A stretch of 64,000 nucleotides of DNA from Methanocalculus taiwanensis (lineage in GTDB: Archaea > Halobacteriota > Methanomicrobia > Methanomicrobiales > Methanocorpusculaceae): positions 1 through 64,000 of the forward strand of contig NZ_VOTZ01000009.1 in the NCBI RefSeq assembly GCF_024372745.1, in the 5' to 3' direction. The position numbers were made by a program, and so were the translations under genes. Positions 9,063 to 18,108 of this stretch are shown here, piece after piece; position 1 is the stretch's first letter, and each line of letters begins with the position of its first letter. The notes beneath the pieces are model-generated. The model was given only the letters and a program-made list of their open reading frames with translations, was not told where the DNA came from and made no database searches.

Positions 9063-9546
9063 CCCTCTGCCCCCGTGCAAGATCAACATAGACGGATGCA
9101 TTCCTGCGGATGGATTCACGCTGCTCCTCTGTTGTCTCCGAGATAACCTTTCCCGGCACTCCAAGGACGATAGAATTTTCCGGGATCACCTTCCCTTCAG
9201 TGACAACGGCACCGGCGCCGATGATGCTGCCTGACCCGATCACCGCGCCATTCATCACGATTGCACCCATCCCGATCAGCACATCGTCCAAGACCGTACA
9301 GCCATGCAGAATTGCACCATGTCCGACAGAAACCCCGGAACCGATGGTTGTCGGATAGCCGGGACTACCATGGAGGACGGCATTATCCTGGATATTTGAT
9401 CGATCCCCCACCACGATCCGGACACGATCAGCACGGATGACCGCGGAAAACCAGACGCTCACATCCTCGCCGAGCTCAGCATCGCCAACAACCGTTGCGT
9501 TACCAGCGATGAAAGCACACCTGCCGGTGGCCCCTCCATTACACAT
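9055..9546 (-). CDS. gamma carbonic anhydrase-like hexapeptide protein
   Basis: A 163-residue left-handed beta-helix protein with hexapeptide repeats. It contains the gamma-CA family sequence VSVWFSAVIRAD, NIQDNAVLH and VSVGHGAILHG, with three His in the positions that bind metal. Methanogen gamma-CA (Cam) hydrates CO2, but many short homologues have no proven activity. ATG at 9546 avoids overlap with divergent coaD. First gene of a probable operon with the HdrA-like, mtnA and DUF116 genes. Confidence 0.87.
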   Translation of the reverse strand: MCNGGATGRCAFIAGNATVVGDAELGEDVSVWFSAVIRADRVRIVVGDRSNIQDNAVLHGSPGYPTTIGSGVSVGHGAILHGCTVLDDVLIGMGAIVMNGAVIGSGSIIGAGAVVTEGKVIPENSIVLGVPGKVISETTEEQRESIRRNASVYVDLARGQRDA

Positions 9547-9573
9547 AAGAGTATATATGCAGAGGTAAATTGC

Positions 9574-10032
9574 ATGAACGTTATGGTAGGAGGCACCTTC
9601 GATCCCCTCCACATCGGCCATAAGACTCTTCTCAAGAGATCCTTTGAAATCGCCGGAGATGGCGGATTTGTGACAATAGGACTTACTTCAGACAATTTTG
9701 CATCACGGAAGAGCCATCCCGTCCGTCCATATGAAGTGAGACGGGATGAGCTGATCGCATGGATTGAGTCCATGGAGTTTCCTGCAGGCTACCTGGTCGA
9801 ATGCCTCGCTGATCGGTTCGGATCAGCACTGAACCAGGAATTTGAAGCGCTTGTTGTCTCAGAGGAGACATTCCCTGTTGCAGAGGAGATCAATTCCCTG
9901 CGGCAGGAGAAGGGAAGAAGTAAAGTGGATATCTACCAGATACGCTGTATCATGGCAGATGACGGGAAGATCGTCTCAAGCACACGAATCTACCGAAAAG
10001 AGATTGATCAGGAAGGGCATCTGATCAGATGA
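9574..10032 (+). CDS. coaD: archaeal phosphopantetheine adenylyltransferase
   Basis: A 152-residue nucleotidyltransferase making dephospho-CoA from 4'-phosphopantetheine and ATP. It has the GGTFDPLHIGHKTLL motif (HxGH) near the N-terminus and the C-terminal VSSTRIY motif, with the length and spacing of the archaeal PPAT group. It is divergent from the gamma-CA gene with 27 bases between starts. Its last eight bases overlap pyrI, which converges. Confidence 0.93.
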   Translation: MNVMVGGTFDPLHIGHKTLLKRSFEIAGDGGFVTIGLTSDNFASRKSHPVRPYEVRRDELIAWIESMEFPAGYLVECLADRFGSALNQEFEALVVSEETFPVAEEINSLRQEKGRSKVDIYQIRCIMADDGKIVSSTRIYRKEIDQEGHLIR

Positions 10033-10489
10033 TATACGAGGCTATATCACGGGTGATCATGGTGTCGCAGTACCGGCACCGGTATCCCCTCTTCTGGCAG
10101 GCAAATGAGCTCTGAATCGGTTCATTCGCATTCGAGATACATCCGGGATTTGGGCATCTGATCACCCCAAACACCTCAGAAGGTATCTCAACACCGATCT
10201 TTTCTTTCACCAGGTATTCCCTGATAATATTGATACTCGCATTCGGTGCAATCAGGGAGATACGATCCACCTCTTCCTTTAAGAGTTCCCGGTTCTCGAT
10301 CTTGACGATATCCTTCTTCCCCATCTGGTGGCTTGCGACATTTGTCGCCACCGATAACGACTCGCTTGTCCTCCCGGTGATGCCAAGGATCCTGAGGACA
10401 GACAGCCCCTCGCCTGCATCGATATGATCGATTACGGTTCCGTTCCGAATCGGGCTGATCAATAACCCCTCTTCTGGTTTTCGCTTCAT
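10025..10489 (-). CDS. pyrI: aspartate carbamoyltransferase regulatory subunit
   Basis: A 154-residue PyrI: N-terminal allosteric nucleotide-binding domain (GTVIDHIDAGEG, GKKDIVKIENREL) and C-terminal zinc domain with the four Cys in CPNPGCISN and CRYCD. It overlaps the pyrB stop by four bases, giving a pyrBI operon for pyrimidine synthesis. Confidence 0.96.
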   Translation of the reverse strand: MKRKPEEGLLISPIRNGTVIDHIDAGEGLSVLRILGITGRTSESLSVATNVASHQMGKKDIVKIENRELLKEEVDRISLIAPNASINIIREYLVKEKIGVEIPSEVFGVIRCPNPGCISNANEPIQSSFACQKRGYRCRYCDTMITRDIASYII

Positions 10490-11382
10490 AGCAGCACCTT
10501 CTGGAGCATCGCCATCCGTACAGGCACCCCGTTTCTCGCCTGTTCGAAGTACTTTGCACAGGGCATTGCATCAACGGCGGGATCGATCTCATCGACACGT
10601 GGGAGCGGATGCATAAGGATGAAACGATCCGAAACCCCGGCAAGCGTCTCCGGAGTAACCCGGTATCCGAGGGCAACTGAGGCGTATGCGCCGGGGTCAG
10701 GGAACCTCTCCCTTTGTATCCGGGTCACATACAGAACATCAAGGTCTGTAATGATATCTTCCAGATGCTCATACACAACGATCTTTGTACCGGTGTCCAG
10801 GAGATCATGGGTGAGGCTTGGAGGGAGTTCGAGGCCCGGGGGGGTGATGGTATGGATCGAGACGCCGTACCTGGAGAGGGCCGTTGCGAGCGAATGTGCC
10901 GTTCTTCCATAACGGAGATCTCCCAGGAACCCGACATTAATCCCTTCAAGTGGCATGGACTGCCTGATAGTGAAAAGATCAAGGAGGGTCTGGGAAGGGT
11001 GCTGGCCGGCGCCGTCACCGGCATTGATCACCGGAACCGAAGAGAATTCCGATGCCAGCCGTGCCGCACCTTCCTTGGGATGGCGGAGGACGATTGCATC
11101 GGCATAGCCTGAGGCGACCCGTATCGTATCGGCGAGGGTCTCGCCTTTGACGATCGAACTTGCCTCGACTGATCCGAGATTGATCACCTTTCCACCAAGC
11201 CGCAGCATCGCAGAGACAAATGACATCTGTGTACGGGTGCTTGGTTCAAAAAAGAGATTGGCGAGGATTTTTCCATTCAGGGCATCAGGATCAAAGGCAC
11301 CCTGATCGATAGCAGACGCGCGGTCAAGGATATCATCGATCTCCTCTATAGATACCTCGTTTATCGAGATGATATGACGCAT
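10486..11382 (-). CDS. pyrB: aspartate carbamoyltransferase catalytic subunit
   Basis: A 298-residue PyrB with the carbamoyl phosphate-binding motif FEPSTRT, VLRHPKEGAA, the HPSQTLLDL motif and the C-terminal HPLPRVDEI motif. It condenses carbamoyl phosphate with aspartate. ATG at 11382 (preceded by GGCGG) matches the usual N-terminus; an in-frame ATG at 11427 would add 15 unusual residues. Confidence 0.95.
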   Translation of the reverse strand: MRHIISINEVSIEEIDDILDRASAIDQGAFDPDALNGKILANLFFEPSTRTQMSFVSAMLRLGGKVINLGSVEASSIVKGETLADTIRVASGYADAIVLRHPKEGAARLASEFSSVPVINAGDGAGQHPSQTLLDLFTIRQSMPLEGINVGFLGDLRYGRTAHSLATALSRYGVSIHTITPPGLELPPSLTHDLLDTGTKIVVYEHLEDIITDLDVLYVTRIQRERFPDPGAYASVALGYRVTPETLAGVSDRFILMHPLPRVDEIDPAVDAMPCAKYFEQARNGVPVRMAMLQKVLL

Positions 11383-11445
11383 AATGATTCCGCCGGGCAG
11401 AAATGTACCTGTCTGTTGATGCGCCATCCAGATAAAACGAAGGGA

Positions 11446-12174
11446 TCACTTCCGGGCAATGGTCAGAAATCCGCTGTGTGCCACACGTGTTGATGGACGG
11501 GTGCCACGTGCTGTCCGGGTCAGTTCCCGCTCCATACACTCAAAACAGTTGACACCGCCTGAAAAGAACTCATTGCAGGCATCTATCACCGAGAATGTCT
11601 GTTCAAAGAAGGGGGTGTAGGTCACAAAGAAACCACCCGGCACCAGAAGGGAATGGGCATGCGCAACATGTTCCTTCTGGATCATCATATCCAGGTGTAC
11701 GATATCATATGAGCCCTCTGCCGAGAGGACATCCTCTGCATGGACAGTGACATTGTCAAGGGATGCATCGACGATATTCTTCTCTGCAAGCCGCGCAAAC
11801 TCAGGGCGTATCTCGTAGGTATCGACGTGGTGTGCAATCCCTCCGAAATAGATGGCGGCAACACCGCTTCCCGTTCCGGCATCCAGCACAGAGTCGTTTC
11901 TGTTCATGCCGGTGTAGGCGATCACCATCCCGATATCCTTCGGGAGCATCGGGGCGCCGCTCCGTTTCCCGTGGGTAAAGAAATCCGGCGGACGGGGCAC
12001 CCTGATCGTGAAAGTTTTTCCAAGATGGGTCTCTACCCGGTCACCGGGCATCTTTCCGATCAGATCGGCAAGCTGTATCTCACCGGCATCGGATCCGAAC
12101 TTGCCCGGACCCGCCCGAAGATAGTATTCCCGTTTTTGCCCGACCAGGATAACTCGATCGCCTTCTTCAATCAT
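11446..12174 (-). CDS. trmI: tRNA (adenine-N1)-methyltransferase TrmI
   Basis: A 242-residue class I methyltransferase with an N-terminal beta domain (GDRVILVGQKREYYLRAG), the SAM motif LDAGTGSGVAA and a downstream DIVHLDMMI motif. This is the archaeal TrmI pattern, which forms m1A57/m1A58 in the tRNA T loop. It overlaps the NAC gene by four bases and is probably co-transcribed with NAC and the PUA gene. Confidence 0.9.
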   Translation of the reverse strand: MIEEGDRVILVGQKREYYLRAGPGKFGSDAGEIQLADLIGKMPGDRVETHLGKTFTIRVPRPPDFFTHGKRSGAPMLPKDIGMVIAYTGMNRNDSVLDAGTGSGVAAIYFGGIAHHVDTYEIRPEFARLAEKNIVDASLDNVTVHAEDVLSAEGSYDIVHLDMMIQKEHVAHAHSLLVPGGFFVTYTPFFEQTFSVIDACNEFFSGGVNCFECMERELTRTARGTRPSTRVAHSGFLTIARK

Positions 12175-12536
12175 TGGTCGCCAAGTTTCATGATTGCTTC
12201 TGCGATATCCCCGTTCGTCTCGATGAGGGCTGCTTTTGCAGCATCCAAAGAGACATTTGCCTGCATGGAAACGAGTGAGATGTCATCGTCTGAGATCTCG
12301 GCCTCAACCGGTGCTGAGTCGATCACTCCGGCGCCCTCAAATTTTGGAGTGCCGGTCAGCTGGTAGGTAGTCGTTCCCTGCATCGTCATCGCCACTACCT
12401 CTGCATCTTCAAAGAGGTACGTTCCTTCAGCCGTCTCGATGGTGACGCGGGTAACCCCCTCGATCGGATCCATCGACATACCGAGCTTGTTCATCATCTG
12501 TTTCATCTTTCGTGGATTCATTCCGCCGGGCATCAT
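12171..12536 (-). CDS. nac: nascent polypeptide-associated complex protein
   Basis: A 121-residue archaeal NAC alpha homologue. It has an N-terminal MNPRKMKQMMNKLGMSM segment, the NAC beta-barrel core (GTYLFEDAEVVAM) and a C-terminal UBA domain (about 80-121, DAAKAALIETNGDIAEAI). It binds ribosomes and shields emerging chains. Flanked by four-base overlaps on both sides. Confidence 0.95.
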   Translation of the reverse strand: MMPGGMNPRKMKQMMNKLGMSMDPIEGVTRVTIETAEGTYLFEDAEVVAMTMQGTTTYQLTGTPKFEGAGVIDSAPVEAEISDDDISLVSMQANVSLDAAKAALIETNGDIAEAIMKLGDQ

Positions 12537-13021
12537 CGTTTATCCCTTCCCTGTCGTACTTTTACGGCACCGCCGTACTTAAATTCCAGCATCTCATCTC
12601 CGGAGAGGTTTGCCATCCCCGTTGCCAGGAGCGAGTCATCCTCTGAAACAACAAAAACCTCATCTTCTGCGCGGATATTTGGATCAGCGCTCAATACATG
12701 CTTTGCCATTGCAGTCTTCCCCTCTGATACAAAAGGAACTGCATCTTCATGCACAACAACCCGCCCCGCCGGCGGCGCGAGGAATGCATGGAGGCGGGCA
12801 GCACCCTCATAACTGAGGGTGAGGCGGCCGTCCTGTGCCCGCACTGTCGCGAGCCTGACTTTCCCCAGCATCACATACCGTATCCTCTGGGATGTCGAGT
12901 ACTGGAATGTACATTCATCGGGAAAGAGCGTATCCCCTGCACCGCGCCCGAACTGAAATTCAGCAATCTTTCGTACCCTGCGCAGACTGGCGTGCGAGGA
13001 TCTCATCAATTCTTCTGACAA
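12533..13021 (-). CDS. PUA domain protein
   Basis: A 162-residue protein whose C-terminal half (about 80-160) has the PUA RNA-binding fold pattern: GRVVVHEDAVPFVSEGKTAM, LSADPNIRAEDEVFVV, ATGMANLSGDEM. The N-terminal half is a small domain seen in archaeal archaeosine/pseudouridine-type PUA proteins. It probably binds tRNA or rRNA; no catalytic residues are recognisable. The first 62 bases lie inside the end of the RecJ-like gene, so either a later start is used or the overlap is real. Confidence 0.8.
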   Translation of the reverse strand: MSEELMRSSHASLRRVRKIAEFQFGRGAGDTLFPDECTFQYSTSQRIRYVMLGKVRLATVRAQDGRLTLSYEGAARLHAFLAPPAGRVVVHEDAVPFVSEGKTAMAKHVLSADPNIRAEDEVFVVSEDDSLLATGMANLSGDEMLEFKYGGAVKVRQGRDKR

Positions 13022-14354
13022 ATGTCTCCTCCGTCCCTGCAGGGATATATGCCCCTGCTGCTATTGCATGACCTCCACCGGCACCGCCAACAAGGGCTGA
13101 CGCTTCACAGAGTGCCGCCTGGAGATCGATTCCCGATCGGACGACCCGATCGACTGTTCTCATAGAAACCTTCACCACCTCGGGATCATCGGGCAAGGTG
13201 CAGAAGACCATAATCGGAAGCCTCCGATCCAGTTTTGAGAGGGCCATCCCTGCTCCAATCCCGACAATGGTATCGGGGAACTGATCCTGTGTGTGAATCC
13301 ACTGGAAGTTCTCTGTTCTGGCGACCCCTGTCCTGATGATATACTGGAAGAGCTCCCGTATAACACTCCGGTGGTGGCGGAGCATCTCCTCAGCCTGCTG
13401 ATATATCAGGCCCCGATCGCCCCGGCAAACCTCGCTCCCGATCGCGGGGCGGGTCCATCTGCCGCAGGCATTCAGCAGCGTCGCATATTCCGAGGCATTC
13501 CTGAGGGGTGAACGCGGGGCTTCATCCGGGAAGATATAGGATTCTCCAAAGAGGCGGTCGACCGACTCGCCATGGGCAACCAGCTGTTCAACGAGTGCAG
13601 AGGCGATAATCCTCCTCTCTTCAGATCCAAGATCCTCCCAGACCCGCCACTGCCCTTCTGAATCCCGTAGCTGTATGCCGAGCCGCTCGAGGAAGAGCTG
13701 AGCGCCATTTGGGTTGTTACTGATCCCCGGAATCACCGGATCGTCACTATAGCTCAGGCAGATATGAATCGGGCGCGTGGAAAGGCCATAACAGTTGAGA
13801 TCATGGGAGATTGCACGGACATTCCCTGCCTTCACGCCATCGAGCGCTATCTCACGGGCAGGTCCGACAAGCCCGCATCCCTCACGCGCCATCATGTCGC
13901 CGACATTTCCGACCACAGCAAGCTTGGCCAGATCCCGGTTTGAGGAATCCATCTCCCGTGCAACAAGGTATGCAATACCTGCCGCAGAGAGTTTCGTAAC
14001 TCCGTACGGCAGGCAGTTTACCTGGCGGTATTCGGTCTTCGAAGGCTGCCCGATATGATGATCGAGGATGATCACCTCTTCATATAAGAGACCGTGCTCT
14101 TCGATCAGGTTCTGTTGCCCGGCGCCCAGATCGACGAATATCTTCAGGGAATCATCCTTTGGAACCCACTTCATCATCAGGGGTTCAAGCTGCCTGAGGA
14201 ATACCGATTCAGAGGGTATCTTCCCACGCCCGACAGCCTCTTTCAAGATAGCCTCGCTTGCAATGCCATCCGCATCGATATGCGAGATGATAGTGACAGA
14301 GTCAGCAGATCTGATGATCTCCGAAGCCTCCAGGAGATCGTCAGTAAAAGCCAT
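12960..14354 (-). CDS. RecJ-like DHH phosphoesterase/exonuclease
   Basis: A 464-residue DHH-DHHA1 protein: motif I SHIDADGIAS, the DHH motif ILDHHIG, and a C-terminal GGAGGGHAIAAGAY DHHA1 motif. Archaeal members include the GINS-associated nuclease (GAN) and RecJ-like single-strand nucleases. The operon with tRNA-modification genes does not decide between these. It overlaps the downstream PUA gene by 62 bases and is divergent from nnr. Confidence 0.9.
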   Translation of the reverse strand: MAFTDDLLEASEIIRSADSVTIISHIDADGIASEAILKEAVGRGKIPSESVFLRQLEPLMMKWVPKDDSLKIFVDLGAGQQNLIEEHGLLYEEVIILDHHIGQPSKTEYRQVNCLPYGVTKLSAAGIAYLVAREMDSSNRDLAKLAVVGNVGDMMAREGCGLVGPAREIALDGVKAGNVRAISHDLNCYGLSTRPIHICLSYSDDPVIPGISNNPNGAQLFLERLGIQLRDSEGQWRVWEDLGSEERRIIASALVEQLVAHGESVDRLFGESYIFPDEAPRSPLRNASEYATLLNACGRWTRPAIGSEVCRGDRGLIYQQAEEMLRHHRSVIRELFQYIIRTGVARTENFQWIHTQDQFPDTIVGIGAGMALSKLDRRLPIMVFCTLPDDPEVVKVSMRTVDRVVRSGIDLQAALCEASALVGGAGGGHAIAAGAYIPAGTEETFVRRIDEILARQSAQGTKDC

Positions 14355-14395
14355 ACACTAAAGTTTAGGATCTCCCAATAGAAGAATGGTGTGTC

Positions 14396-15784
14396 ATGCC
14401 ATCCTGGTTAACCGAATGGGAAGATGAAGACCCGATTGAACATTCCCGTATGAAAGCCATTGAGAGGAATGCCGAAGCTCTTGGCGTCTCCACCCGTCAG
14501 ATGATGGAAAGCGCGGGCAGAGCGCTTGCAGAAGAGGCGCTTATGCAATCTCCAGAGCAGGTGCTCGTGCTCTGCGGCAGGGGAAATAATGGTGGAGATG
14601 GTTTTGTCGCTGCCCGATACCTGGCCCGTACTATGGAATGCAGCTGCATCTATGTTTCAGGTGATCGGAAGGGGGATTCCGCGGCAAACCTTAAGGCACT
14701 TACCGCATGCGGCATCCCCCTCCATGAGGTATCATGCAGAGAAGACATCTCCAGGCTTGCCGATCTCTTTTCATCGGCGGATCTGATCATCGACGCGCTG
14801 CTCGGCACCGGTGCAGGCGGAAACCTCCGTGAACCGATCGCATCCTGCGTTGCGATGGCAAACGAATCGCCAGCATATATCCTCTCAGCAGATCTCCCGA
14901 CACCCGGTATCTCCGCAGATGCAATCCTTGCTTTTCACAGGAGCAAGGGAATCGCAACATCCATCGCTGATATCGGAATTCCCCTTGAAGCCGAGTGTTT
15001 TACGGGACCAGGCGACCTCCTTTCCATTCCAAAGAAGCCGGAGAATGCCCATAAGGGGTATGGCGGGAAGGTGCTCGTCGTCGGCGGAGGACCGTACCAG
15101 GGTGCGCCTTACCTCGCGGGTCTTGCTGCTCTGCGTGCAGGAGCGGATATCGTCTTCGTTGCAAGCCCACATGCCCTTGACTGCCCGGACCTGATCCATA
15201 TTCCCCTCCCAGGCAGAATCTCTGGAGAAGAGATATGTGACCTTTTAATCAAATATGCACGTGAAGCCGATTCGGTGGTGATCGGGCCCGGGCTCGGAGC
15301 CGGGAGCCATGATGTCGTGCTCCGGGTGGCAGCGGCTGCACGGCGCGCAGTCATCGACGCAGATGCACTCCGCCTCCCCCTTCCAGCCGGAGGGGAGACG
15401 ATCTATACCCCCCATGCAGGCGAATTTGCCCGCGCTTTCGGAAGAGATCGATCCGGTAATAATGAGACAGACGCAGCAATTGTCCGGGATGCATGTACAG
15501 AAAATGGGATTATTCTCCTGAAGGGCCCAACAGATATCATCACCGATGGCAGGCGGATACGGTTCAACAGGACAGGCGTTCCTGCGATGACGGTGGGCGG
15601 AACCGGCGATATCCTTGCGGGAGTGGCAGCTGCCCTCTTCTGCCGTATGCCGGCATTTGAAGCAGCCGCAATCGCCGCTTATGTAACAGGTCGTGCCGGG
15701 GAAGAGGCGGCTTTGGCAATTGGCGACGGGCTGATCGCAAGCGATCTTCTTCTGTTCATTGCACAGATACTCTATGGAGACTGA
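14396..15784 (+). CDS. nnr: bifunctional NAD(P)HX epimerase/dehydratase
   Basis: A 462-residue fusion for repair of hydrated NAD(P)H. The N-terminal YjeF_N epimerase domain (about 1-210) has CGRGNNGGDGFVAAR and DALLGTGAGG. The C-terminal ADP-dependent dehydratase of the carbohydrate kinase fold (about 220-462) has GPGLGAG, NRTGVPAMTVGGTGDILAG and TGRAGE. Followed six bases later by moaC. Confidence 0.96.
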   Translation: MPSWLTEWEDEDPIEHSRMKAIERNAEALGVSTRQMMESAGRALAEEALMQSPEQVLVLCGRGNNGGDGFVAARYLARTMECSCIYVSGDRKGDSAANLKALTACGIPLHEVSCREDISRLADLFSSADLIIDALLGTGAGGNLREPIASCVAMANESPAYILSADLPTPGISADAILAFHRSKGIATSIADIGIPLEAECFTGPGDLLSIPKKPENAHKGYGGKVLVVGGGPYQGAPYLAGLAALRAGADIVFVASPHALDCPDLIHIPLPGRISGEEICDLLIKYAREADSVVIGPGLGAGSHDVVLRVAAAARRAVIDADALRLPLPAGGETIYTPHAGEFARAFGRDRSGNNETDAAIVRDACTENGIILLKGPTDIITDGRRIRFNRTGVPAMTVGGTGDILAGVAAALFCRMPAFEAAAIAAYVTGRAGEEAALAIGDGLIASDLLLFIAQILYGD

Positions 15785-15790
15785 AATTGT

Positions 15791-16261
15791 ATGGTTGAAT
15801 TTACCCATATCGACGGCGACCACGTCAGGATGATCGATGTTACCGGGAAACCTGATGTTCACAGAAAAGCAGCTGCACAGGGGAGGATATACCTCAGCAG
15901 CGAGACATTGAAAGCAATTGCCGGGAAGACGACACGGAAAGGAAATGTCCTTGCTACAGCTGAGATTGCAGCGATTCTTGCAGTGAAGGAGACATTCCGG
16001 ATCATTCCGATGTGCCATCCCCTCCCAATCGGCGGAGTATCCGTTGATTTTTCAGAGACTGATGAGTACATCGAGGCAACCGTCACCGTTAAGACCTACG
16101 GAAAGACCGGCATCGAGATGGAGGCATTAACCGGAGTCTCGGTTGCACTCCTCACCATCTGGGACATGGTAAAATCAGCGGAGAAAGATGAATTCGGGCA
16201 GTACCCCGGAACACGAATCGAGGGGATCAGAGTTCTCTCAAAAGAGAAGAGTACAACATAA
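15791..16261 (+). CDS. moaC: cyclic pyranopterin monophosphate synthase MoaC
   Basis: A 156-residue MoaC forming cyclic pyranopterin monophosphate in molybdopterin synthesis. Conserved parts are [20 protein letters not shown], the active-site [10 protein letters not shown] and [20 protein letters not shown] with the catalytic Lys region. Methanogens need the cofactor for formylmethanofuran dehydrogenase and formate dehydrogenase. Confidence 0.96.
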   Translation: MVEFTHIDGDHVRMIDVTGKPDVHRKAAAQGRIYLSSETLKAIAGKTTRKGNVLATAEIAAILAVKETFRIIPMCHPLPIGGVSVDFSETDEYIEATVTVKTYGKTGIEMEALTGVSVALLTIWDMVKSAEKDEFGQYPGTRIEGIRVLSKEKSTT

Positions 16262-16292
16262 CCAGCATCCTTTAAGTTCGCAGGAGTCGAAG

Positions 16293-16298
16293 TATAAA
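16293..16298 (+). promoter_or_regulatory. candidate TATA box of the eL15 superoperon
   Basis: AGTATAAAG lies in the 105-base gap upstream of the eL15 gene and fits the archaeal TATA consensus. It would place the transcription start around 16320. Confidence 0.5.
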
Positions 16299-16302
16299 GA
16301 TC

Positions 16303-16318
16303 ACGGGATATCTCCCGT
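16303..16318 (+). repeat. perfect inverted repeat between TATA box and eL15 start
   Basis: ACGGGA-TATC-TCCCGT, six-base arms with a four-base spacer. It lies just past the TATA box and around the expected transcription start. It could be an operator, or a 5' hairpin if transcription starts earlier than predicted. Confidence 0.5.
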
Positions 16319-16366
16319 CAAGGAATGTGGCTTCAACATCAAGTAAGCCGAACCTGGAGAAGACAA

Positions 16367-16951
16367 ATGTCACGATCAATGTATTCGTATGTCCGTGAGG
16401 CATGGAAAAAGCCTGACGAGACCGAGGTAAAAAAACTCCTCTGGCACCGCATGCAGAAATGGCGGCGTGAAGGATCTATTGTCCGGATCGAACACCCAAC
16501 GCGAATCGACCGAGCCCGCACCCTCGGATACAAGGCAAAGCAGGGTATCATTGTTGTCCGCGTCCAGATCCGCCGTGGTGGCCGGAGAAAGTCAAGATAT
16601 ATCCGCGGGCGGAGAACCGCACGTATGGGCATGGCCCGCACCACCGCCGGCAAGAGCATCCAGCGGATGGCAGAAGAGCGTTCCGCCAGGCGCTATCCGA
16701 ACATGGAGGTTTTAAACTCCTACTGGGTGGGAGAAGACGGTGTCAGGAAATTCTATGAAGTGATCCTTGTCGACCGCACTCATCCGGGTATCAGAAGCGA
16801 CAAGACCCTGAACTGGATCTGCGACCAGAAGAACCGTGTCTTCCGTGGCAAGACCTCCGCCGGAATGAAAGGCCGTGGCATGCGCCGCAAGGGTACCGGT
16901 ACCGAAAAGACACGCCCAAGTATCCGCTCACATAAAAACCAGGGGAAATAA
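16367..16951 (+). CDS. rpl15e: 50S ribosomal protein eL15
   Basis: A 194-residue, highly basic protein with the eL15 sequence [42 protein letters not shown] and the C-terminal [16 protein letters not shown] at 16367 is chosen because it is preceded by CTGGAG at correct spacing; an in-frame ATG at 16325 would add 14 non-conserved residues. First gene of the translation/RNA-processing cluster. Confidence 0.96.
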   Translation: MSRSMYSYVREAWKKPDETEVKKLLWHRMQKWRREGSIVRIEHPTRIDRARTLGYKAKQGIIVVRVQIRRGGRRKSRYIRGRRTARMGMARTTAGKSIQRMAEERSARRYPNMEVLNSYWVGEDGVRKFYEVILVDRTHPGIRSDKTLNWICDQKNRVFRGKTSAGMKGRGMRRKGTGTEKTRPSIRSHKNQGK

Positions 16952-16966
16952 CCCCACTTTTCTTTT

Positions 16967-17602
16967 ATGACGGTCACGGATGTCTTCATCCACCCCTTTC
17001 CCGAGGGCGACTCGACACTTCAACGCATGGCCCTTACCGCACGCGAATGTGGTTTTGACACGCTCATTGCCGTTCATCATCATCCCTGTGAGTACCATGG
17101 CGTCCGGATCCTGCAGGGAATACTGGTGAACGAAGGCACCATGAAAACCGTGATGAGCGCGATCCGGCAGAACAGACGTGCAATCATAGGAGTTGCTGCA
17201 GGTGATGCCAACTTCAACCGGAACCTCCTCAAGACACAAGGTGTCCATCTCATTACCGATCTGCATAGATCGCAGAGAAATGCCTTTGATCAGGTATCGG
17301 CAAAACTCGCCGCCGGGAGACGGGTCGCAATCCACCTGGATATCAGCCAGATCATCTCCTGCCGCGGACACTCCCGACAGAAGGTACTTACAAGGTACGC
17401 CGAGCTCCTAACACTCCAGAGGAAATTTGGGTTCTCCTTTGCAATCGGGAGTGGGGCGCGCTCCATCCTTGGCCAACGGAGCGTCCGTGAGATAATCCTC
17501 CTGACTGCACTCTTTGGGATGACAAAGGAAGAGACGATCGATGCCCTTGGAACTGTCCCGGAACTGTATCAGGATACCTCACTTCCCCGGGTGGTCGTGT
17601 GA
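16967..17602 (+). CDS. rnp3: ribonuclease P protein component 3 (Rpp30)
   Basis: A 211-residue PHP-type TIM-barrel protein, subunit of archaeal RNase P. Visible are VTDVFIHPFPEGDS, AIHLDISQI and the C-terminal GSGARSI segment. It pairs with Pop5/Rnp2, encoded immediately downstream with a GTGA start/stop overlap. Confidence 0.93.
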   Translation: MTVTDVFIHPFPEGDSTLQRMALTARECGFDTLIAVHHHPCEYHGVRILQGILVNEGTMKTVMSAIRQNRRAIIGVAAGDANFNRNLLKTQGVHLITDLHRSQRNAFDQVSAKLAAGRRVAIHLDISQIISCRGHSRQKVLTRYAELLTLQRKFGFSFAIGSGARSILGQRSVREIILLTALFGMTKEETIDALGTVPELYQDTSLPRVVV

Positions 17603-18108
17603 AGCACCTCTCCCCCACCCTCAGGGAGAACCGGAGATATGTCCTTGCAAGGATCACTCCTCCCGACTTTGAGTCAGATACCCGGGAGCTCTATTACGCA
17701 GTCTCAGACAGCATCACTTCTCTTTATGGCGATTGTATCGCTGCGGAGGTGCATGCCGCCACGATTCTTCGGGAGGGAGAATACGTGATTGTCAGATGCA
17801 GGCGGGGGCGGGAAACAGAGCTCTGCTCCGCAATTGCCGCGATCAGATCCATCAACGGGACGCAGATCCGGATCACCGCCATCGCCACATCAGGCACAAT
17901 CGCAGCACTCAGGAAGAAGATCAGGCCAAAGGAGGCGGCAACTGCCATCACCTGCACCATTGATGCAGAGGAGCAGAGCGGCCTCTTGTATGCCGATGGA
18001 AAGATTGACCTTATCAGAAGAGATATGAAAGGTCAGGAATTAGTATATCTCACGAAAGACGATATGGAGAAGTTTCATGCAACCACAACCAAACCAGATG
18101 GGATATGA
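17599..18108 (+). CDS. rnp2: ribonuclease P protein component 2 (Pop5)
   Basis: A 169-residue Pop5 homologue: [18 protein letters not shown] at the N-terminus, a ferredoxin-like RNA-binding fold (about 10-125) and an acidic tail of about 45 residues. The GTG start overlaps the rnp3 stop. The 3' end overlaps the proteasome gene by 32 bases. It stimulates RNA cleavage in complex with Rpp30. Confidence 0.92.
   Translation: MKHLSPTLRENRRYVLARITPPDFESDTRELYYAVSDSITSLYGDCIAAEVHAATILREGEYVIVRCRRGRETELCSAIAAIRSINGTQIRITAIATSGTIAALRKKIRPKEAATAITCTIDAEEQSGLLYADGKIDLIRRDMKGQELVYLTKDDMEKFHATTTKPDGI

Noticed and set aside
15245-16018. 257-codon open frame on the minus strand across nnr and moaC
   Set aside because: Wholly antisense to two clear genes; Cys- and His-rich composition typical of antisense frames; no domain.
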